Shown: positions 1 to 5,492 of the stretch, in pieces
Layout: the number at the start of each line of letters is the position of its first letter
How positions within the stretch are numbered: position 1 is the first letter of the stretch
Source of the DNA: an uncultured Flavobacteriia bacterium
GTDB lineage: Bacteria > Bacteroidota > Bacteroidia > Flavobacteriales_D > Crocinitomicaceae
Length of the DNA stretch: 5,492 nucleotides
Reading direction: 5' to 3'
Assembly (NCBI GenBank): GCA_903887095.1
Contig: CAISOQ010000081.1
Span: 1-5,492, forward strand
Translations under genes and position numbers: made by a program
The notes under the pieces: generated by a model
Database searches by the model: none
What the model was told of the DNA's origin: nothing
The model's input: only the letters and a program-made list of their open reading frames with translations

Positions 1-1613
1 GTCATATGCAAACTTTCCCCTTCCAAAAAAGGAATATTGAGCATTTTGTCCACCGGATTCGGATATATACTCAGATCTGTGAGGTTCCCTGTCTGAATTC
101 CTAATGAAGTAGTTGCTCCACAAGCAGTGGAGAAATAATCTCCCTGATTAAAATTATAAGTCGCAGGAATAGAGCCAGAACCAAGTGCATTTGCTATGCC
201 AATTGAACTCCAAAACGAGGACGGAATTTCCGATGGGTGACTTTCAAAACAGTAACTGGAATCAGGCAAATTATCTGTTCCCGTCGGAAGAATAGTCCCT
301 TTGTTATTATTACCAAAAATAAAATTTCCCGCACCTTGAATGTTGTAATTGAATGAACTGTATGGAAAACTGTTATTGGTTATCTCGTTACCAACCAAAT
401 TTTGATTTGGTGAAGTCGCATCGCTGAAAAACAATCCAAATAAACTTCCTCTGTTTCTGAAGAAGGTATTAAATGGACCATTGGCACCATGCGAATTGTC
501 TATCACCATATTTTGACCATCGTTTTGCTCGAACAAATTGGCATATGGATAATTTCCGTGCAACACCATGTCACCTGCGGCGTCAGAAGGGAATAATCCG
601 CTCCCAGTCCAATAAGGCTCTATGGAATGGTTGTAGGCAAAGACATTTCCATTGGCTCCAGCTTGTAGAATCATTGAATGACGTAAATGCCTGAAAATGT
701 TGTTATACACCCGGCATTCGTTGCTTGTAAAGTGTAGCATTACACCATACCCCCTGCCTCCTCCTCCGTAGTCGAACGAATCATGGAAATAGCTATTTGT
801 GATCGAAAGATTGGAACAAGCAGTTGCATCAATGTGGGCGAACGTTGTATTCACTGATTCAATGCCATTTACCCAACAGTTTACTGCATTCTCAAAATGT
901 ATATTACTTGTTTGTTCAGGAGCAGTATTATCCACACGCTCAATTGTCAAACATTCTATTCCGACATTACTAATCGGATTTATTTTACGAATAAACGGCT
1001 GTCGGCTTGAAGGATAATCTAGCCGTAATGGAGAGTCCAAAGACAATGAATCGCCTTGAACAGATAGCACACGGATTATCTGTCCAACAGTGTTCTGTCC
1101 CCAACTGGAGAATACCAGGTCACTGTCTTGTTGGATAATTCGGATCCAATCATCAGCCGCAAATAGGGATGCATTGTTTACTCTTAACGTAGTATTATTT
1201 TTCTGAGCGGGAAATATGCTGCTTGTATCATTCATTTCAATCGAGCCCTGTACAACAATCCCATGACCTGAACCACCATGATCAATTCTTAGAATGGTGG
1301 ATGGCGCGCCCGCTCCCCTCACTATCATATTACTTCGAAGAAAAATGGGCGCATTAAAAAGGTATGTTCCTGCAGGGAAATAAACAACAATTGGTTCAGG
1401 ATGAGCAGTTAAAAGAGCGCTCAACGCATTGTCATTGGCTGCGCTTCCGTCATTTGTAAAACCGTTTTCCATGACGTCGACAATGGTAAAATTCGCCGTT
1501 GTCGTATCACGAATTCCAGCCAATGTCCAATCTACAGTTCGATCAGAAGGGATGGTTTGGGAGGCAACCAAAAATGCATAAAAAACCGACAGAATTACAC
1601 ACAACGTCCTCAT
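1..1613 (-). CDS. Secreted right-handed beta-helix protein with T9SS type A sorting signal (partial, C-terminal end missing)
   Basis: The frame is open from an ATG at 1613 to the left edge, giving 537 codons with no stop. Residues 1-19 form a signal peptide: Arg2, then a hydrophobic stretch ending near VAS-Q. Residues about 44-110 resemble the N-terminal part of pectate-lyase-3/GH28-like beta-helix proteins: a VDVMENGFTNDG segment, then VVYFPAGTY (77-84) and IVRGAGAPSTIL (97-108). Residues about 215-440 are rich in N, G, V and F with repeated 'NxF/NxY' strand-turn patterns typical of parallel beta-helix coils, including GANGNVFAYNHS (319-330), LHGNYPYANLFE (351-362) and DNSHGANGPFN (372-382). 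The end reads LSIYPNPVDKMLNIP (514-528), the start of a T9SS type A sorting domain, which predicts export across the outer membrane and release or surface attachment; the rest of that domain lies outside the window. The gene begins 15 bp after the xth stop on the same strand, so co-transcription is likely. The substrate is unknown: a polysaccharide lyase or hydrolase is possible, but I cannot assign catalytic residues. Confidence 0.85.
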   Translation of the reverse strand, partial: MRTLCVILSVFYAFLVASQTIPSDRTVDWTLAGIRDTTTANFTIVDVMENGFTNDGSAANDNALSALLTAHPEPIVVYFPAGTYLFNAPIFLRSNMIVRGAGAPSTILRIDHGGSGHGIVVQGSIEMNDTSSIFPAQKNNTTLRVNNASLFAADDWIRIIQQDSDLVFSSWGQNTVGQIIRVLSVQGDSLSLDSPLRLDYPSSRQPFIRKINPISNVGIECLTIERVDNTAPEQTSNIHFENAVNCWVNGIESVNTTFAHIDATACSNLSITNSYFHDSFDYGGGGRGYGVMLHFTSNECRVYNNIFRHLRHSMILQAGANGNVFAYNHSIEPYWTGSGLFPSDAAGDMVLHGNYPYANLFEQNDGQNMVIDNSHGANGPFNTFFRNRGSLFGLFFSDATSPNQNLVGNEITNNSFPYSSFNYNIQGAGNFIFGNNNKGTILPTGTDNLPDSSYCFESHPSEIPSSFWSSIGIANALGSGSIPATYNFNQGDYFSTACGATTSLGIQTGNLTDLSIYPNPVDKMLNIPFLEGESLHM

Positions 1614-1614
1614 A

Positions 1615-1619
1615 CCTCC
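1615..1619 (-). promoter_or_regulatory. Shine-Dalgarno-like GGAGG unusually close to the beta-helix gene start
   Basis: On the minus strand the sequence reads TTGGAGGT directly followed by ATG, leaving only one base between GGAGG and the start codon. Normal spacing is about 5-9 bases. With this motif the better-spaced start would be the in-frame TTG at codon 4 (10 bases away), but that would drop the only positive charge before the signal-peptide core (Arg2), so I kept ATG. In many Bacteroidota SD motifs contribute little, so the match may be accidental. Confidence 0.3.
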
Positions 1620-1628
1620 AAGAAGATT

Positions 1629-2390
1629 TTATTGTAACGTTATCCCCACCGGACAATGATCAGAACCCATTACCTCATTCAAAATAAAAGCATCTTTTAC
1701 TTTGGGAAGCAGACTTTCTGATACAAGAAAATAATCAATTCTCCAGCCGATGTTCTTTCCCCTCGCTCCAGCGCGGTAACTCCACCAAGAATATTTGATT
1801 TCATCACCATTCTTTGCTCGGAAGGTATCTACCAATCCATTTGAGCTAAATGCATCCATTCCATCGATTTCCTCTTGCATGAAGCCAGCTGCTTTATTGA
1901 AATTTTCCTTCGGACGAGCCAAATCTATTGCTTTATGAGCCACATTAAAATCACCACAAACGATCACTGGCTTGGTTTTTTCCAAGTTCTTCAAATAGTC
2001 CAAAAACTCCTTGTCCCATGTCTGACGGTAACCCAAACGAGCCAATTCACTGCCGGAGTTTGGCACATAAACTGTGATGAGGAAATACGCTTCGAATTCC
2101 GCGCACGTAATCCTCCCCTCGTTATCATGTTCTTGTTTTCCAATGTAATAGGTCACTGAAATTGGAACATGCTTCGTTAAAATTGCAGTGCCACTGTACC
2201 CTTTTCGTTCCGCCTCATTGGCAAAAACGTGATAACCATCCACTGCTTTCGCTACTTCTTTTACTTGCTCAACAGTTGCCTTTGTTTCTTGAAGACAGAT
2301 GATGTCAGCATCCACTTTTTTCATATCCTCAACAAAAGACTTTTGCATGATGGCACGGATGCCGTTGACGTTAAAAGAAATAATTTTCAT
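1629..2390 (-). CDS. xth: Exodeoxyribonuclease III / AP endonuclease (Xth family)
   Basis: This is a complete 253-residue protein of the exonuclease-endonuclease-phosphatase (EEP) fold. It should incise DNA at abasic sites in base excision repair and remove 3'-blocking groups or nucleotides, in the cytoplasm with Mg2+. All family motifs are present: FNVNGIRA at 6-13 (Asn7), LQET at 33-36 with metal-binding Glu35, Tyr108 in VYVPNSG, GDFN at 146-149 (Asp147, Asn149), WRIDYFLVS at 216-224 (Asp219), and the C-terminal GSDHCPV at 242-248 with the Asp244/His245 catalytic pair. Length fits the family (about 250-270). The start MKIISFNVNG is the usual family N-terminus, and no longer in-frame start is needed. 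A TAnnTTTG box lies 18 bp upstream; there is no strong SD. The gene is divergent from mutS2 and is followed after 15 bp by the secreted beta-helix gene. Whether it is a general AP endonuclease or a more specialised paralogue cannot be told here. Confidence 0.96.
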   Translation of the reverse strand: MKIISFNVNGIRAIMQKSFVEDMKKVDADIICLQETKATVEQVKEVAKAVDGYHVFANEAERKGYSGTAILTKHVPISVTYYIGKQEHDNEGRITCAEFEAYFLITVYVPNSGSELARLGYRQTWDKEFLDYLKNLEKTKPVIVCGDFNVAHKAIDLARPKENFNKAAGFMQEEIDGMDAFSSNGLVDTFRAKNGDEIKYSWWSYRAGARGKNIGWRIDYFLVSESLLPKVKDAFILNEVMGSDHCPVGITLQ

Positions 2391-2408
2391 AGATTCTCAG
2401 TGTTTTAT

Positions 2409-2416
2409 CAAAGTTA
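2409..2416 (-). promoter_or_regulatory. Bacteroidota -7 box for xth
   Basis: The minus strand reads TAACTTTG, an exact match to the Bacteroidota sigma-factor -7 consensus TAnnTTTG. It ends 18 bp before the xth ATG, so transcription would start near 2402-2404 with a leader of roughly 12-14 bases. A TTTG lies 12 bp upstream, which is shorter than the roughly 19-bp gap expected for a -33 element, so no good -33 box is assigned. Confidence 0.55.
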
Positions 2417-2449
2417 CGAAGGATAGACCAAACCCTCCACCCTTTTACC

Positions 2450-2457
2450 TAAATTTG
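2450..2457 (+). promoter_or_regulatory. Bacteroidota -7 box for mutS2
   Basis: TAAATTTG matches TAnnTTTG exactly. It ends only three bases before the probable GTG start of mutS2 at 2461. A start of transcription 4-7 bases downstream would fall at or just inside the first codons, so either the mRNA is almost leaderless or transcription begins further upstream. No convincing -33 element is seen about 19 bp upstream; the region 2431-2449 is pyrimidine-rich. Confidence 0.45.
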
Positions 2458-2460
2458 TAC

Positions 2461-4587
2461 GTGACTTTTTTCGACGAACAAACGCTCAATGATCTTGAAT
2501 TCTTTGTAATCAGAGAATGGCTATCCAATTATTGTGTTGGACCAACTGCTCTCAAGAAGGCAACATCGCTCGTTCCATCAAGTCATTTCCCTTCGATCAG
2601 CAATGATTTGGAAAAAGTTGAAGAGCTGCGAGCCATCCGAATTACGGGTGAATCATTTCCAGCAATTGATTTTGAAGAATTAACAGTTGAACTAAAATTA
2701 CTTCCTGTCAAAAATAGCGTCCTTCAATTGGAGGGTTATATACGCATTGCAACTGCAGCGGATTTGGTGAACAGCCTCATTTACTTTTTCGATAAGCGAG
2801 AAAAAGAGTACCCGTTGCTTCATTCCTTATTCACAAAGGCCTACTTCACCAAAGAAATCAACGAAGCCATTGACAAGGTGTTTGACCGCGCTGGAAATGT
2901 GAAAGACGATGCCTCAAAATTACTCTTCGATATTCGACAGAAAATAAAATCAGTCAGAAACCAGATCAACCGCAACTTCGACAAGGAAATTCGCAAGTTG
3001 ATGAAGGAGCATGTGTTGGGCGACACCCGCGAAGCATTTGTCAACGAAAGACGCGTATTGACTGTCTTGTCAACACACAAACGAAAAATCAGTGGATCTG
3101 TCGTAGGTTCATCCAAAACCGGAAGTTTAACTTTTATTGAGCCCCAAATAAATATTGAACTCAACAATGAACTTGAATTGTTGCTTGATGATGAACGAAA
3201 AGAGATTTATCGCATTTTACAAGCATTAACAAGGGAAATCGCCGTTTTTCTGCCCTTAATCCAAGAATACCAATCTATTCTGACACAGATTGATTTCATC
3301 AATGCAAAGACAAAATTGGCACTTGAACTAAATTGTGTTTTACCGGGAATAGAAAACGAAACACGCATCGAATTAATTGATGCGATGCATCCAATTCTCT
3401 GGAAAAACAACAAATCAATTGGTAAAAAGACGCTTTCACAATATGTTCTGATGGACAAAAGTTCCAGAATGTTGGTGATCTCAGGTCCGAATGCAGGGGG
3501 AAAAAGTATTACACTGAAAACAATTGGACTCTTGCAATTGATGCTGCAATCGGGTTTACTTGTACCTGTGAATTCAAACAGCAAGATGTGCTTTTTCCAG
3601 CAAGTTTTGACAGACATTGGTGACAATCAATCCATTGAAAATGAATTGAGCACTTATTCCTATCGTTTGCAGCGAATGAATTATTTTTTGCAAGTTTCCA
3701 ACAAGCGGACGCTTCTTTTATTGGATGAATTTGGAACAGGTTCGGATCCAGATCTTGGTGGGGCTTTGGCAGAAGTGTTTTTTGAGGAATTGTACAACCG
3801 CAAAAGTTTTGGGGTGATTACAACACATTACGCGAATATCAAGCTGAAAGCGGATCAGTTGCAAAATGCTGTGAATGGCTGTATGCTTTTCAATACAGAA
3901 ACCCTGGCGCCACTTTACAAATTTTCCATGGGTCAACCAGGAAGCTCATTTACATTTGAAGTCGCACAAATAAATGGTATTCCTATCTCATTAATTGAAG
4001 AAGCGAAGTTGCGCCTTGATGATCGTAAAGTGAAGATGGATCGTTTGCTGAGCGAATTGCAAAGAGAAAAAACATATTTAGAAAAATTAAACGGAGAGCA
4101 CATTGAAGCTCAAACCCTCGCGAATGCAGCCCGAGAAGATTTCCTTGACAAAAAACGCCGCTTGGAAGAAAAGTTAAAAACGCAGCATGAGACGACAGAA
4201 CGCAACAATAAATATGTCATTGCTGGAAAAAAAATGCTGTCCTATATAGATCAGTTCGTTGTGAAATCGCGCAAAAAAGATGTGAATTCTTCCTTATTGG
4301 AAGAGGTTAAAAAATACCTTACCGTTGAAAAAACAAAAATCGAAGAAGCAAAGAGGATTGAAAAATTAAAAACCCAAGTCAATCAAAAACCTTCGAAAAA
4401 ACCAAAAGCCAACAAGCCGGAAAAAGACCCTTACGAGCGAACTAAAATTACAATAGGATCAACAGTCAAATTGATTTCCACAAAACAAAGCGGCACCGTT
4501 GAAGCGATGGATGGTGAAAATGTCACTGTTACGTTTGGTTTTCTGCGCATGAAAGTGGAGAAGGATAAATTGATGTGGGTGAAGTGA
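2461..4587 (+). CDS. mutS2: MutS2-family ATPase lacking the Smr nuclease domain
   Basis: This is a 708-residue protein from a GTG start. MutS2 is an ABC-type ATPase dimer that acts on branched DNA to limit or modulate recombination in some bacteria, and in Bacillus it splits collided ribosomes; it is not the mismatch-repair MutS. The N-terminal and middle region includes GSSKTGSLTFIEP (216-228), a MutS2-type core motif. The ATPase has Walker A GPNAGGKS (342-349), the signature region ELSTYSYRL (about 395-403), Walker B LLLLDEFGTGSDP (418-430) with Glu423, and the TTHY histidine switch (454-457). A charged coiled coil follows (about 515-620), then a Lys-rich linker, then a small KOW-like beta domain (about 663-708) at which the protein stops; the usual C-terminal Smr domain of about 80 residues is absent, without any frameshift. 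The GTG is preferred because it yields MTFFDEQTLNDLEF, which lines up with flavobacterial MutS2 N-termini. Upstream ATG codons in frame (from 2299) would add residues read antisense to xth. There is no ATG between 2461 and the middle domain. A TTG at 2455 is an alternative start. Confidence 0.93.
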   Translation: MTFFDEQTLNDLEFFVIREWLSNYCVGPTALKKATSLVPSSHFPSISNDLEKVEELRAIRITGESFPAIDFEELTVELKLLPVKNSVLQLEGYIRIATAADLVNSLIYFFDKREKEYPLLHSLFTKAYFTKEINEAIDKVFDRAGNVKDDASKLLFDIRQKIKSVRNQINRNFDKEIRKLMKEHVLGDTREAFVNERRVLTVLSTHKRKISGSVVGSSKTGSLTFIEPQINIELNNELELLLDDERKEIYRILQALTREIAVFLPLIQEYQSILTQIDFINAKTKLALELNCVLPGIENETRIELIDAMHPILWKNNKSIGKKTLSQYVLMDKSSRMLVISGPNAGGKSITLKTIGLLQLMLQSGLLVPVNSNSKMCFFQQVLTDIGDNQSIENELSTYSYRLQRMNYFLQVSNKRTLLLLDEFGTGSDPDLGGALAEVFFEELYNRKSFGVITTHYANIKLKADQLQNAVNGCMLFNTETLAPLYKFSMGQPGSSFTFEVAQINGIPISLIEEAKLRLDDRKVKMDRLLSELQREKTYLEKLNGEHIEAQTLANAAREDFLDKKRRLEEKLKTQHETTERNNKYVIAGKKMLSYIDQFVVKSRKKDVNSSLLEEVKKYLTVEKTKIEEAKRIEKLKTQVNQKPSKKPKANKPEKDPYERTKITIGSTVKLISTKQSGTVEAMDGENVTVTFGFLRMKVEKDKLMWVK

Positions 4588-4688
4588 TTAGACCCGCGCA
4601 TTCAGCTCTAAAGAAAACACTTTATATTCTTCGCTTGACTGCATAAATGCACAAGTATCGGAGTACCATCATAAGCAGATTCCTCTAG

Positions 4689-4742
4689 TGGCACAATAAA
4701 AAAATAGTACAAATCATCCAATCAATTACTATATTTGTGCCA
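4689..4742. repeat. Perfect 8-bp inverted repeat around the DUF4143 ATPase promoter
   Basis: TGGCACAA at 4689-4696 is mirrored by TTGTGCCA at 4735-4742, with 38 bp between the arms. Inside it, ACAAAT (4709-4714) pairs with ATTTGT (4733-4738), a second possible arm that competes for the same right half. The right arm overlaps the last three bases of the -7 box and the probable transcription start. It could be an operator bound by a dimeric regulator or by the neighbouring gene product, or chance in AT-rich DNA. The long AT-rich loop and lack of a following U-tract argue against a terminator for mutS2. Confidence 0.4.
4730..4737 (+). promoter_or_regulatory. Bacteroidota -7 box for the DUF4143 ATPase gene
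   Basis: TATATTTG is an exact TAnnTTTG match placed 17 bp before the ATG at 4755. Transcription would start near 4742-4744, giving a leader of about 11-13 bases (AT-rich, no SD). No clear -33 element is found about 19 bp upstream. The box shows that the ATPase has its own promoter and need not be read from mutS2. Confidence 0.6.
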
Positions 4743-4754
4743 TATTAGAAACAC

Positions 4755-5492
4755 ATGATCGTACGAGATATTCAGGATTTACTTCGCTATTATGGCATGC
4801 AATTTCGGTCAGTGATGCTTGTCGGACCAAGGCAATCAGGAAAAACTACACTTGCAAAAATGGTGTTTCCTACTAAGAAATATGTTTCGTTGGAAAACCC
4901 CGACGAAAGAAATTTAGCCATGAACGATCCAAAAGCATTTCTGAAGCGCTTCCCAAATGGAGCCATTTTGGATGAAGTTCAACGTGCGCCCGAATTGTTG
5001 AACTATCTACAAGAAATTCTTGACAATACAACCGAAGACGGTCTATTTATTCTCACAGGAAGCAATAATCTATTGCTCCAGGAAAATGTAAGCCAAACCT
5101 TAGCTGGTAGAATTGGTGTGTTGGATTTATATCCATTAAGCTATCGGGAATTACAGAACCCCGAAAAGGAATACTCACTCAATGAATTGATATTGAAAGG
5201 TTTTTATCCAGAAATTCATCAAAAAAAGAGAAACCCCGATATATGGTACCAATCCTATTTGCGCACTTATGTCGAAAGAGATGTAAGACAGTTAAAAAAT
5301 ATAGATAACGCATTACTTTTTCTCAAATTCCTTCGTTTATGTGCCGGAAGAATTGGGCAAACAGTGAACATGACTGCATTGAGTAACGAATGTGGAATTG
5401 ATGTAAAAACGGTTGAATCATGGTTGTCTATTCTGGAAAAAACCTTCATAATAAAGATTCTACCAGCTTATTTCAACAACTTCAAAAAGCGA
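4755..5492 (+). CDS. AAA_14 / DUF4143 family P-loop ATPase (partial, C-terminal end missing)
   Basis: The frame runs open from ATG 4755 to the right edge, giving 246 residues of a protein that is usually about 370-400 long. The N-terminal P-loop domain has Walker A GPRQSGKT (24-31), Walker B AILDEVQ (70-76) and a sensor-like LTGSNN (100-105), followed by LAGRIGVLDLYPLSYRE (116-132). This order is typical of the AAA_14 ATPases. The next segment, KGFYPEI (148-154) and WYQSYLRTYVERDVRQL (164-180), is the entry into the DUF4143 region. Residues about 205-240 form a probable winged-helix module (MTALSNECGIDVKTVESWL...) that may contact nucleic acid. The rest of DUF4143, often carrying a PD-(D/E)XK-like nuclease fold, lies outside the window. 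The family's biological role is not established; it is widespread, often multi-copy and patchily distributed, and is often discussed as a mobile or stress/defence-linked ATPase. The gene is 167 bp downstream of mutS2 with its own promoter box and an inverted repeat across it. Confidence 0.9.
   Translation, partial: MIVRDIQDLLRYYGMQFRSVMLVGPRQSGKTTLAKMVFPTKKYVSLENPDERNLAMNDPKAFLKRFPNGAILDEVQRAPELLNYLQEILDNTTEDGLFILTGSNNLLLQENVSQTLAGRIGVLDLYPLSYRELQNPEKEYSLNELILKGFYPEIHQKKRNPDIWYQSYLRTYVERDVRQLKNIDNALLFLKFLRLCAGRIGQTVNMTALSNECGIDVKTVESWLSILEKTFIIKILPAYFNNFKKR

Noticed and set aside
473..1017. Plus-strand open frames at 473-694 and 799-1017
   Set aside because: They lie opposite the continuous beta-helix coding frame and their translations look like random antisense sequence.
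1875..2159. Plus-strand open frame of 94 codons opposite xth
   Set aside because: The minus strand encodes all catalytic motifs of exonuclease III here; the plus-strand frame has no support.
2299..2460. ATG at 2299 as the mutS2 start, adding 54 N-terminal residues
   Set aside because: This extension is antisense to the conserved N-terminus of xth, lies upstream of the promoter box, and has no counterpart in the MutS2 family; GTG 2461 aligns with family N-termini.
3207..3626. Minus-strand open frame of 139 codons inside mutS2
   Set aside because: It lies opposite the conserved ATPase region, shows no recognisable domain and has no promoter or start context; it is a shadow of mutS2.
4640..4651. 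Short palindrome TGCATAAATGCA downstream of mutS2, considered as a terminator
   Set aside because: The stem is only 5 bp with a 2-base centre, too tight to form a hairpin, and no U-tract follows.
4588..4700. Search for an intrinsic terminator after mutS2
   Set aside because: No GC-rich stem followed by a T-run is visible on the plus strand; the A-run near 4697-4704 is not preceded by a suitable stem for minus-strand termination of any gene.
5267..5449. Minus-strand open frame of 60 codons near the right edge
   Set aside because: It lies inside the DUF4143 ATPase gene on the opposite strand and has no recognisable features.

Overview
The window looks like chromosomal DNA from a member of the Bacteroidota, most likely Flavobacteriales or a close relative. 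Three things point there. The secreted protein at the left edge ends in a type IX secretion (T9SS type A) sorting signal. Three gene starts are preceded by the Bacteroidota -7 promoter box TAnnTTTG, mostly without a Shine-Dalgarno sequence. The MutS2 protein is the short form without an Smr domain that I associate with Flavobacteriia. Species cannot be named from this sequence.

Layout: positions 1-1613 (minus strand, cut by the left edge) encode a secreted right-handed beta-helix protein with an N-terminal signal peptide and the beginning of a C-terminal T9SS signal. Only 15 bp upstream, on the same strand, is a complete exodeoxyribonuclease III / AP endonuclease gene (1629-2390, xth). A 70-bp divergent region (2391-2460) separates xth from mutS2 (2461-4587, plus strand, probable GTG start) and carries a TAnnTTTG box facing each way. 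After mutS2 a 167-bp gap (4588-4754) holds a promoter box and an 8-bp perfect inverted repeat. One arm of the repeat overlaps the promoter of a plus-strand AAA_14/DUF4143-type ATPase (4755 to beyond the right edge).

How the genes relate: xth and mutS2 are both nucleic-acid maintenance genes in divergent orientation, so joint control is possible but not shown. The beta-helix protein acts outside the cell and has no obvious link to xth apart from being close enough to be co-transcribed. The DUF4143 ATPase appears to be an independent unit with its own promoter. I saw no RNA genes, insertion sequences, CRISPR arrays, frameshifts or convincing intrinsic terminators. No multi-gene system that is clearly new is visible; the most interesting points are the Smr-less MutS2, the near-leaderless promoter/start arrangement of mutS2, and the inverted repeat on the ATPase promoter.
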